Positions 1 through 7,254 of a stretch of DNA of 44,458 nt are shown piece after piece. Numbering within the stretch: position 1 is the stretch's first letter; every line of letters starts with the position of its first letter. The notes under the pieces are model-generated. The model ran no database searches. It worked only from the letters and a program-made list of their open reading frames with translations, and was not told the DNA's origin. Source of the stretch: Cryobacterium sp. MLB-32 (lineage in GTDB: Bacteria > Actinomycetota > Actinomycetes > Actinomycetales > Microbacteriaceae); the NCBI RefSeq assembly GCF_000738085.1, contig NZ_JPRS01000068.1, positions 1 through 44,458 of the forward strand, read 5' to 3'. The position numbers and the translations under genes were made by a program.

Positions 1-128
1 GGCTCGAGCGCCTCGACCGCGAGGCCGACGCCTGACCGGCCGTCCCTCGCCAACCCCGGATACATCGGCCCTGCGCGCCAGGCCTGCGCGCCCGGCTCGA
101 GCGCCTCGACCGCGAGGCCGACGCCTGA
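1..128. repeat. 35-bp exact direct repeat, 93 bp apart
   Basis: Positions 1-35 and 94-128 are identical. In frame 3 each copy reads LERLDREADA followed by TGA, so the first copy is probably the last codons of a plus-strand gene cut off by the window edge. The second copy would then be a duplicated gene tail. The gene itself cannot be identified from ten residues. Confidence 0.6.
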
Positions 129-132
129 TCGT

Positions 133-816
133 CTACCCCGCGTTGACCCAGGCGTAGCGGCGCTGCGGGCGCCCGGTCTGACCGTAGCGCAGGGCAACGG
201 TGGCCTGCCCGGTGCCGACGAAGTACTCCAGGTATTTGCGCGCCACCACGCGTGACATACCCAGTGCTTCGCCGCACTCCGACGCGGCCAGGTCGGGTGA
301 GCTCGCACGTAACGCCGTCTCGATCAGCGCGCCGGTCACCGTGCTGAGACCCTTCGGCAGTTCGACAACACGAACGGATACCGTTCCCCCGGCCCCAAGC
401 GCGCGGTCGAGATCGGCCTGGCTCAGCACCCCCGGGCGGGCGAGCAGCTCCCGTCGTTCGCCGTACCCCACCAGCCGACTCTGCAACTCGCTGATCTTGA
501 ACGGCTTGAGCAGGTAACTCACGATGCCGCCCTGCAGCGCCGCGGCCACGATGTCCGCCTCGCGCGCCGCGCTCAGCACGAGGAAGTCCACGGCCGCCCC
601 CGCCGACCGGGCGTGACGGATCACGTCCAGCCCGGTCATGTCCGGCAGGTACATGTCGAGCAGCACGAGTTGCGGCGCGAGTTCCTCAATCAGGTCGAGC
701 GCCTGCGCGCCCGAGTGCGCCACGCCCACCACCCGGTAGCCCGGCAGCTGTTGCACGATGCGCTCGTGCGCCCGCGCCACCATGAAGTCGTCGTCGACGA
801 CGAGCACATCACACAC
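133..816 (-). CDS. CitB/DcuR-type response regulator
   Basis: Cytoplasmic response regulator of 227 aa. The receiver domain occupies about residues 3-120: acidic pocket VVDDD near the N-terminus, phospho-acceptor Asp in LLDMYLPD, and the switch Lys in LLKPF. The C-terminal 70 residues carry a helix-turn-helix of the CitB/DcuR kind (LGMSRVVARKYLEYF) rather than a NarL or OmpR domain. The GTG start overlaps the stop of the kinase gene by 8 nt, so the two are translationally coupled. In this family the regulator activates di- or tricarboxylate uptake genes. The divergent tct operon next door is the obvious target, which is inference from context. Length matches the family. Confidence 0.9.
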   Translation of the reverse strand: MCDVLVVDDDFMVARAHERIVQQLPGYRVVGVAHSGAQALDLIEELAPQLVLLDMYLPDMTGLDVIRHARSAGAAVDFLVLSAAREADIVAAALQGGIVSYLLKPFKISELQSRLVGYGERRELLARPGVLSQADLDRALGAGGTVSVRVVELPKGLSTVTGALIETALRASSPDLAASECGEALGMSRVVARKYLEYFVGTGQATVALRYGQTGRPQRRYAWVNAG

Positions 817-2536
817 GAGCGGTCTCCTTCTGCCTGGGCTCCCGCAGGGCGGTCACCGGCAGCACGGCCTCGAACACCGCACCGGCTCCCTCGTCGTTGC
901 GGTAGGTCACGTCTCCGCCGCGACGGGTAGCCACGAGACGCACGATCGCGAGGCCGTAGCCGTGGCTCGCCCCGGCCGCCGACGGCGCCTTCGATGTGAT
1001 CCCCACCTCGAACACCCGCTCGAGCAGGGCCGTATCGATGCCGGGTCCGCTGTCACTCACCGTCACCCGCACCCGGTTCGGCTCGCCGACGCGGTCCATG
1101 CCGTTCGGGGCATATTCGGCTGAGGGGGCGAGCGCCGGCGGGTCACCGAGCACCGCGGCATCCGCCGTCGCCTCGAGTGCGCGCACGTCGACCTCGACCA
1201 CCCGCACGGCGGCCCCGGTGACGGCATCGAGCGCGTTGTCGATCAGGTTGCCGAGCACGGTGACGAGGTCCACCGACAGTTCCGCGTCGACCCTCGGCAG
1301 CGCCGAGGCCTCGCTCAGGCGCAACTCGGCGCCGCGCTCCCGGGCGAGTGAAGACTTCGCGATGATCAGCGCGGCCACGGCCGGCTCCTGCACCCGGGCG
1401 AGCACCTCGCTGTCCAGCTGGGACCGGTCCCGACTGACGGAATCGATGTAGTCCACGGCCGCCTCGGTGTCGCCGAGCTGCATGAGCATCGAGATGGTGT
1501 GCAGCCGGTTCGCGAACTCGTGCGTCTGTGCGCGGAGCGTATCGGTGGCCTGCCTGCTGCTGCCCAGGTCGTGCTGCAGGGTGACGAGTTCGGTGCGGTC
1601 GCGCAGCGTCGTCACGACCTCCGGGCGGGCGCGCGGCGGATGAATCGTCGTCTGGTTGAGCACGAGCAACATGCCGCTGTTCACGAGCACGGCGTCGCGG
1701 TCGGAACCGTGCGCGCGCAGCGCCCGCACCGCGTCGGGGTCGAGGCCCACCCGGTCGATCGGCATGCCCTCGGCGTTGCTCGGAAGTCCGAGCAACGCTC
1801 GGGCACTGTCGTTCGCGAGGGTGATGATGCCGTCGGCGTCGACCGCGATCATGCCCTCCCGAATGCCGTGGATCATCGCGTCACGGTGCTCCACCAGCCG
1901 TCCGATCTGCTCGGGTTCGAGGCCCAGCGTCTGCCGCTTCACCCGGGCGGCGAGCAGCAGCGAGCCGACGGTGCCGAGCACACCGGCCACGCCGAGGTAC
2001 GTGAGCAGGTTCGGGGCGGCGGATGCGAGCAGCCCGGCAAACGACGGAACCTGCCGCCCGGCGATGATCGTTCCAACGACCGCGCCGCCATCGCTCAGCA
2101 CGGGAACCTGTCCGACCACATTGTCGATGCCGCCGAGCGCCACCTGGCCGGCCCACGCCCCGTCGGACGGCTTTTCTTCCAGTTCCAGCGTGGTGCCCAG
2201 CAGTCTCGGGTCGGCGGGCGAGGCCAGCACACGACCCGCGGCATCCGTCACGATGAGTTCGTCGACCCCGGTCGTGGTGCGCAGGGACTCGACCGGCCCC
2301 ACGAGCTGCTGCGGCAGCACGTTCGTGGCGAGCTGGCTGCGCAGCAGCGGATTGGCCGCCGTGTATTCGGCGACGGCGAGCATGCGCCGCACCGCGCCGG
2401 TGGTGAACGTACTGCGGGACTGCTCCAGCGAAATGGCCGTGACGGCCACGAGCACGATGGCAATCAGCACGAGCTGAAACAGCAGCAGTTGCCGGGTGAG
2501 GCTGAGGCGGGCACGCGGGGACGCTGTCACATTCAC
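809..2536 (-). CDS. CitA/DcuS-type sensor histidine kinase
   Basis: Membrane sensor kinase of about 575 aa from the GTG at 2536, chosen because GGAGG lies 4 nt upstream; the longer reading frame to 2620 runs through the promoter region. It has a first membrane helix (LLLFQLVLIAIVLVAVTAI), a roughly 150-residue extracytoplasmic PAS-like sensor, a second helix (about LTYLGVAGVLGTVGSLLLAA), a cytoplasmic PAS domain (GIREGMIAVDADG), an SpoOB-type dimerisation helix with phospho-acceptor His in HEFANRLHTI, and an HATPase with N-box NLIDNALDAV and G-box SGPGID and GYGLAIV. This order is that of CitA/DcuS kinases, which sense carboxylates outside the cell. It pairs with the overlapping response regulator and faces the tctCBA operon. 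Confidence 0.9.
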   Translation of the reverse strand: MNVTASPRARLSLTRQLLLFQLVLIAIVLVAVTAISLEQSRSTFTTGAVRRMLAVAEYTAANPLLRSQLATNVLPQQLVGPVESLRTTTGVDELIVTDAAGRVLASPADPRLLGTTLELEEKPSDGAWAGQVALGGIDNVVGQVPVLSDGGAVVGTIIAGRQVPSFAGLLASAAPNLLTYLGVAGVLGTVGSLLLAARVKRQTLGLEPEQIGRLVEHRDAMIHGIREGMIAVDADGIITLANDSARALLGLPSNAEGMPIDRVGLDPDAVRALRAHGSDRDAVLVNSGMLLVLNQTTIHPPRARPEVVTTLRDRTELVTLQHDLGSSRQATDTLRAQTHEFANRLHTISMLMQLGDTEAAVDYIDSVSRDRSQLDSEVLARVQEPAVAALIIAKSSLARERGAELRLSEASALPRVDAELSVDLVTVLGNLIDNALDAVTGAAVRVVEVDVRALEATADAAVLGDPPALAPSAEYAPNGMDRVGEPNRVRVTVSDSGPGIDTALLERVFEVGITSKAPSAAGASHGYGLAIVRLVATRRGGDVTYRNDEGAGAVFEAVLPVTALREPRQKETARV

Positions 2537-2570
2537 GTGCCCTCCAGTCGGCCGGCGGTGGCCTGAAAAA

Positions 2571-2644
2571 AATTGTGCCTCACAATTGATCAGGAACGAA
2601 ATGGAACGCAAGCTACACAACGTTCCCTAACACCACAAGTTGTG
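2571..2644. promoter_or_regulatory. TTGTG/CACAA operator cluster between citAB-type genes and tctC
   Basis: The intergenic region holds a perfect inverted repeat AATTGTG-CCT-CACAATT (2571-2587), a second palindrome CACAA-G-TTGTG (2634-2644), and a further lone CACAA at 2616-2620. Five copies of one half-site in 74 bp between divergent genes suggests a regulator-binding region serving both directions. The response regulator encoded next door is the likely ligand, but that is inference. Confidence 0.55.
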
Positions 2645-2715
2645 CCGGATGCAGCCGCTCGCTCACGATGAAGCTGTGCAGCGATGAGGCTGCCATCCAA
2701 TCAAAGAGGATTGCA

Positions 2716-3726
2716 ATGAGTACACCCACAGCAACGCGGCGCCTCCTCGGCACCGCCCTTCTCGCGTCCACGCTCGTGATCGCGCTCAGCGCCTGCGGCG
2801 TTACGAGCGCCGCGAACACGGCCGCGACCGTCGACGGCCCGCTCGAAAATCTGCAGGTCATGGTGCCCAACGCACCGGGCAGTGGCTACGACGTGACCGG
2901 CCGTGCCGCCGTCAAGGTGATGGACGAAATCGGCGCTGCCACCGGCACCGAGGTCACCAACCTGGCCGGCGCCGGCGGAACGGTAGGCCTCGCCCGCACG
3001 CTCACCGAAAAGGGCAACGCCAACTTCATGCTCATGATGGGCCTCGGCGTCGTCGGCGCCGCGTACACGAACGAAGGCGACGCCAAGGTGGCCGACGCCA
3101 CCCCGATCGCCCGCCTCATCGAAGAGGCCGGCGCCATCTTCGTACCCGCCGATTCCCCGTACCAGACCCTCGACGACATGGTCACGGCGTGGAAGGTCGA
3201 CCCGGCCGCCTTCGCTGTGGGCGGCGGCTCCTCCCCGGGCGGCCCCGACCACCTGCTGCCCATGCAGCTCGCGGATGCCGTGGGCATCGACCCGACAACG
3301 GTCAACTTCATCTCCTACGACGGCGGCGGCGAGCTGCTGCCGGCCATCCTCGGCGGCAAGCTGCAGTTCGCGGCCTCCGGCTATGGCGAGTTCCTTGAGC
3401 AGGTCAAGTCCGGCGACCTGCGCGTGCTGGCCGTGACGAGCGAGAAGCGCGTGCCCGTGATCGACGCCCCGACCCTCACGGAAGAGGGTGTTGACCTGGT
3501 CTTCACCAACTGGCGCGGCATCCTGGCCGCGCCCGGCCTGTCCGACGCAGAAACCGCCCGCCTCGTGGATGCCGTCACCGCCATGCACGACAGCGACGAG
3601 TGGGCGGCTGTGCTCGAGGCCAATGCGTGGACCGACGCCTTCCTCACCGGCGATGACTTCGGCACGTTCCTCACCGAACAGGACGACCGCGTCGCCTCGA
3701 GCCTGAAGCGCCTGGGCCTGATATGA
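2716..3726 (+). CDS. tctC: Tripartite tricarboxylate transporter substrate-binding lipoprotein
   Basis: Extracellular binding component of a TTT (TctABC) importer, 336 aa from the ATG at 2716, which has AGAGGA 5 nt upstream. Residues 1-27 form a lipoprotein signal with lipobox LSAC and lipidated Cys27. The mature part has TctC features: the N-terminal MVPNAPGSGYD segment that wraps the carboxylate, LAGAGGTVGLARTL, and the FAVGGGSSPGGPDHL and YDGGGELLPAILGG loops of the second lobe. It is first in the tctCBA operon and divergent from the two-component genes. The ligand is presumably a tri- or dicarboxylate; which one cannot be read from the sequence. Confidence 0.92.
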   Translation: MSTPTATRRLLGTALLASTLVIALSACGVTSAANTAATVDGPLENLQVMVPNAPGSGYDVTGRAAVKVMDEIGAATGTEVTNLAGAGGTVGLARTLTEKGNANFMLMMGLGVVGAAYTNEGDAKVADATPIARLIEEAGAIFVPADSPYQTLDDMVTAWKVDPAAFAVGGGSSPGGPDHLLPMQLADAVGIDPTTVNFISYDGGGELLPAILGGKLQFAASGYGEFLEQVKSGDLRVLAVTSEKRVPVIDAPTLTEEGVDLVFTNWRGILAAPGLSDAETARLVDAVTAMHDSDEWAAVLEANAWTDAFLTGDDFGTFLTEQDDRVASSLKRLGLI

Positions 3727-3802
3727 CCCTCGGCACCGCGGGCGTTCCCGGCTCTGTGACCAGTGCCGGGGCGCCCGCCCCAGCCAGCCCGACCCGAGCC
3801 GG

Positions 3803-4297
3803 GTGCCCGCGGTGCTGCGAGGCCGCTCCGAGCTCGGCGTCGCCGCCCTGCTCGCCGTGCTGGCGATCGTGATCGGCATCGATACCGCGAACATCCGTGA
3901 AACGGCCATCAACGCCGGCGTGATGGGACCGCGGGTGGTGCCGACCATCGTCGCCGTCGCCCTGGGTCTCTGTGCGATCGCGCTCACCGTGAGCGTGCTG
4001 CGCGGGGGCCGGGCGGACTCCGAAGAGGGCGAAGACATCGACCTCACCCTCCCCGCACACTGGCCCACCGTGTTCGGTCTGGCCGGCGTGATCCTGGCCT
4101 ACGCCCTCACTATCGACTTTCTCGGCTTCGTCGTGGCGAGCGCGCTGCTGTTCTACGGCTCCGCGCTCCTGCTCGGCTCGAAGCGCCACGTCGTGTCGCT
4201 GGTCATCGGCGCCCTGCTCGCCGTGGGCGTGTTTTACGGCTTCGTACTCGGGCTCGGCATTCCGCTGCCGGCCGGCCTGCTGACAGGAATCCTCTGA
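3803..4297 (+). CDS. tctB: Tripartite tricarboxylate transporter small membrane subunit TctB
   Basis: Small four-helix subunit of the TTT importer, 164 aa if started at GTG 3803. Hydrophobic segments are about residues 9-27, 39-62, 89-110 and 125-150, and its position between tctC and tctA fits TctB. The start is uncertain: no ribosome-binding site precedes 3803, whereas an ATG at 3723 overlaps the tctC stop (ATGA) but lies in another frame. The distance 3723-4297 is one base short of a multiple of three, so a 1-nt deletion near 3800 would explain both facts; the corrected protein would be 191 aa. The stop overlaps the tctA start (TGATG). Confidence 0.8.
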   Translation: MPAVLRGRSELGVAALLAVLAIVIGIDTANIRETAINAGVMGPRVVPTIVAVALGLCAIALTVSVLRGGRADSEEGEDIDLTLPAHWPTVFGLAGVILAYALTIDFLGFVVASALLFYGSALLLGSKRHVVSLVIGALLAVGVFYGFVLGLGIPLPAGLLTGIL

Positions 4298-5843
4298 TGG
4301 ACAATCTCTCCCTCCTGATGGACGGGTTCGCCAACGCGCTGACCCTCCAGAACCTGCTGTTCGCCCTGATCGGGGTGCTGCTCGGCACCGCCGTCGGCGT
4401 GCTCCCCGGCATCGGCCCTGCCATGACCGTGGCGCTGCTCCTCCCCCTCACCTACGCCCTCGACGTGACCGGTTCGCTCATCATGTTCGCCGGCATCTAC
4501 TACGGGGGCATGTACGGCGGGTCGACGACCTCGATCCTGCTCAACACCCCCGGCGAATCCTCCTCGGTGGTCACCGCGCTCGAGGGCAACAAGATGGCCA
4601 AGGCCGGTCGAGGCGCCCAGGCGCTCGCCACCGCGGCGATCGGTTCCTTCGTGGCCGGCACCATCGCCACCGCCGGCATCGTCTTCGTGGCTCCCTTCGT
4701 GGTGGCGATCGCGATCAGCTCGGTGCCCCGTCATACTTCGCCATGATGGTCTTCGCGTTCGTGGCGGTGAGCACCGTGCTCGGCGCCAGCCGCATCCGCG
4801 GCCTGTCGTCGCTGTTCATCGGGCTCGCCATCGGCCTCGTGGGCATGGACGTCACCACCGGCCAGCCGCGCCTCACGTTCGGTCAGCCACTGCTCTCCGG
4901 CGGCATCGACGTGGTCGTCATCGCCGTCGCCCTCTTCGCGGTGGGCGAGGCCCTCTGGATCGCCGCGCACCTGCGGCACGGCAAACAGGCCACCATTCCG
5001 GTGGGCGTGCCCTGGATGGGCAAGGACGACTGGAAGCGCAGCTGGAAGCCCTGGCTGCGCGGCACCGTGATCGGCTTCCCGTTCGGCGCGATCCCGGCCG
5101 GCGGCGCGGAGATTCCCACGTTCCTTTCCTACGTCGCCGAGAAGAAGCTGTCCAAACACCCGGAGGAATTCGGTCACGGCGCCATCGAGGGCGTGGCCGG
5201 CCCAGAAGCCGCGAATAACGCATCCGCTGCCGGAACCCTCGTGCCGCTGCTCACGCTCGGCCTGCCCACCACGGCGACCGCGGCCGTGATGATCGCCGCG
5301 TTCAACCAGTACGGCATCCCCCCGGGACCAATGCTGTTCACGACCCAGCCGCTGCTGGTGTGGACGCTCATCGCCAGCCTGTTCATCGGTAACACCCTGC
5401 TGCTCGCGCTCAACCTGCCGCTCGCGCCGATGTGGGCCAAGCTGCTGCGCATCCCCCGGCCGTACCTCTACGCGGGCATCCTTTTCTTCGCCACCCTGGG
5501 CTCCTACGCCGTGGGACTGCAGGCGTTCAACATCATGCTCCTGCTCCTGATCGGCGCCCTCGGCTACATGGCCCGCCGGTTCGGTTTCCCGGTGCTGCCC
5601 ATCATCGTGGGTGCGATCCTCGGCCCGGAGATGGAACGTCAGCTGCGCCGCGCCCTGCAGATCAGCGCCGGCGACCCGGCGGCCCTCGTGAGCGAGCCGC
5701 TCGCCGTTGTGGTCTACGTGGTCATCGCCCTGTACCTGGTGGTGCCACCCATCGTGAAGCGCATCCGCGGTGGTAGGGGCCCCGGATCCGGCACGGCGAC
5801 CCCGGTCCCCACCGAGGCGGCCACCCGGGAACCGGCCCGCTAA
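4297..5843 (+). pseudogene. tctA: TctA large permease, split by an apparent 1-nt frameshift
   Basis: Large membrane subunit of the TTT importer, which forms the substrate path. The first frame (4297-4746, 149 aa) has the TctA N-terminus: [14 protein letters not shown], then [18 protein letters not shown], two conserved glycine-rich motifs. It then runs out of frame. The second frame (to 5843) continues the same protein from about 4720 ([16 protein letters not shown]) and includes the second half motif [17 protein letters not shown] and the [11 protein letters not shown] and [11 protein letters not shown] loops. Inserting one T after 4719 would restore SFGAPSYF and give about 515 aa, the usual TctA length. 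RBS AGGAA lies at 4284-4288. Whether this is a real inactivating mutation or a sequence error cannot be decided here. Confidence 0.88.
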
Positions 5844-5878
5844 TCGTCCACCTGCCCAGCACCTGACCAACTCCCTTC

Positions 5879-5970
5879 GCATAACTCCTGCAATGTGCCG
5901 CCTCGGATCTGCCGAGGCGCGTGTTCCCGCGGTTCCGGAACCCGGGTCCCGCAATTTGCAGGAGTTATGC
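5879..5970. repeat. 92-bp inverted-repeat element, copy A
   Basis: GCATAACTCCTGCAA (5879-5893) and its exact reverse complement (5956-5970) bracket 62 bp. The interior can fold further: CGCCTCGG-ATCTG-CCGAGGCG and the palindrome GGTTCCGGAACC, giving a cloverleaf-like outline. Two more elements with the same ends and the same total length lie at 6047 and 7133. The rest of the 5844-6229 gap shows no gene. Confidence 0.85.
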
Positions 5971-6046
5971 CGTTCGGCGGGACCTTTCCGGCGTAATCCC
6001 CTCTCCCGCCCCCGCGAGCGTGCGGTGTCTCGCACGTCCCTACCAG

Positions 6047-6138
6047 GCATAACTCCTGCAATATGCTGACCAGCGTGGTTCGTCCGGCATGATTCCGGGC
6101 CAGTTTCTCTGCCGACTCGAAATTTGCAGGAGTTATGC
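6047..6138. repeat. 92-bp inverted-repeat element, copy B
   Basis: Ends GCATAACTCCTGCAA (6047-6061) and TTGCAGGAGTTATGC (6124-6138) again enclose exactly 62 bp. The interior sequence differs from copy A but still offers short internal stems, for example CCGG-CATGATT-CCGG. It ends 91 bp before the assigned start of the DUF559 gene. Confidence 0.85.
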
Positions 6139-6229
6139 TCTCGCCCGCCGGTTATGCACAGGGCGAGTTCACTCCACAGATGCGGCGATGACCGGTCCCT
6201 GCGTCCAGAGAACGACGACCATCGTCGTC

Positions 6230-7120
6230 ATGAATCCATTCGTGCCCTCTCTGAAACGCATCCAGAGCCGACAGGACCTGCTCGACAGCGGAATGCGACC
6301 GCTACAGATCACGGCGGCAGTGCGCGCCCAGGCGCTCATCCGAGTTCGTCGCGATCATTACGCCCTTCCGGGAACCGACCGTCACACGATCGAGGCCGTG
6401 CGTATCGGCGGGCGCGAGGCCTGCGTCTCGGCCGCACGCGAGATCGGCTTCTTCGCCTTTGATTCACACTTCACCCATGTGCATATTCCGCGAGAGGGCT
6501 CGCGTCTCCGGAGTCCCCAAAGCAGGCAGGTTCCCCTCGCGGCGGCCTCCCGGGATGGCGTGCAGCTGCACTGGTGGCCGCTCATGGACACAGCGGACGG
6601 AACGGAGTACTGCGTCGGAGCGCGTGACGCCCTCGCCCAAATCATTCAGTGTCAGGAGCCCCGCTTCGCTCTGGCGGCGCTGGACACGGCCTTACATGAG
6701 CACAAGATCACCGCGAGTGACCTCGTTCAGATTTTCGATCACGTCCCCGAGAAATACCGCGGCCTGCGGGCCCGAATTGACGCGCGAGTGGATGCCGGCC
6801 AAGAGTCTGTCCTGCGCGATCTGTTCCGTTCCGCCGGGTTTCGCTGCGACATCCAGGTCTCCATCGATGGCGTGGGCCGCGTCGATGTGCTCGTGGAGGG
6901 TTGCGTGGTCGTCGAGGCGGACAGCCACAGTCATCACAAGAGCTGGGAGGAACACATTCGTGACCGCACCCGAGACCGTTTGCTGGCCGCCCGCGACTAT
7001 GTGACGCTTCGGGTGCTGTACCAAGACATCATGTTCGACCCGGAGGGCATCCTCCGAGCGGTGCGAGGCCTCGTCGATATCTGTCGGCACGGCAGCCCCC
7101 GGGCCTTCACCGTCGCCTAG
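6230..7120 (+). CDS. AbiEi-like N-terminus plus DUF559/Vsr-like endonuclease domain protein
   Basis: Protein of 296 aa from ATG 6230; an in-frame ATG at 6188 is an alternative, and neither has a clear RBS. The N-terminal part (about 1-60: SRQDLLDSGMRPLQI then VRRDHYALPG) resembles the winged-helix domain of type IV AbiEi antitoxins. The C-terminal part (about 195-290) matches DUF559, a PD-(D/E)XK fold related to Vsr: Glu in ESVLRDLFRSAGF, Asp in GRVDVLVEG, then VVVEADSHSHH and RDRTRDRLLAARDYVTLRV. Such proteins occur in many copies in Microbacteriaceae and their role is not established. No partner toxin gene is adjacent. It is bracketed by the 92-bp elements (A and B upstream, C 12 bp after its stop), which suggests a linked unit. 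Confidence 0.8.
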   Translation: MNPFVPSLKRIQSRQDLLDSGMRPLQITAAVRAQALIRVRRDHYALPGTDRHTIEAVRIGGREACVSAAREIGFFAFDSHFTHVHIPREGSRLRSPQSRQVPLAAASRDGVQLHWWPLMDTADGTEYCVGARDALAQIIQCQEPRFALAALDTALHEHKITASDLVQIFDHVPEKYRGLRARIDARVDAGQESVLRDLFRSAGFRCDIQVSIDGVGRVDVLVEGCVVVEADSHSHHKSWEEHIRDRTRDRLLAARDYVTLRVLYQDIMFDPEGILRAVRGLVDICRHGSPRAFTVA

Positions 7121-7132
7121 TCACCCCGTGCG

Positions 7133-7224
7133 GCATAACTCCTGCATTTTCTCGAGGAGCCACGGCGGATGCCCGCGGTTCCGGGGTTCTCTCGTCGACC
7201 CGCCACGAATTGCAGGAGTTATGC
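7133..7224. repeat. 92-bp inverted-repeat element, copy C
   Basis: Ends GCATAACTCCTGCA(T) (7133-7147) and TTGCAGGAGTTATGC (7210-7224), a 14-bp stem with one mismatched closing pair, again with 62 bp inside. The interior shares the segment CCCGCGGTTCCGG with copy A, shifted by 8 bp. It sits between the DUF559 gene stop and the 3' end of the phosphoesterase gene. Confidence 0.85.
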
Positions 7225-7254
7225 CGTAGCCAGGACGGTAGGTGCGGGGCGGCG

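Noticed and set aside
5956-5970. AGGAG-TT-ATG in the repeat arms as a translation start
   Set aside because: The spacing is only 2 nt and the frames after it are short; the sequence is explained by the inverted repeat.
5879-5970. Cloverleaf-like element as a tRNA gene
   Set aside because: No CCA end, no A/B-box-like conserved tRNA positions or anticodon arm; the 15-bp outer stem is too long for a tRNA acceptor.
4731-6050. 439-aa open frame on the minus strand
   Set aside because: Antisense to tctA and extends through repeat element A; composition is Arg/Gly/His-rich noise.
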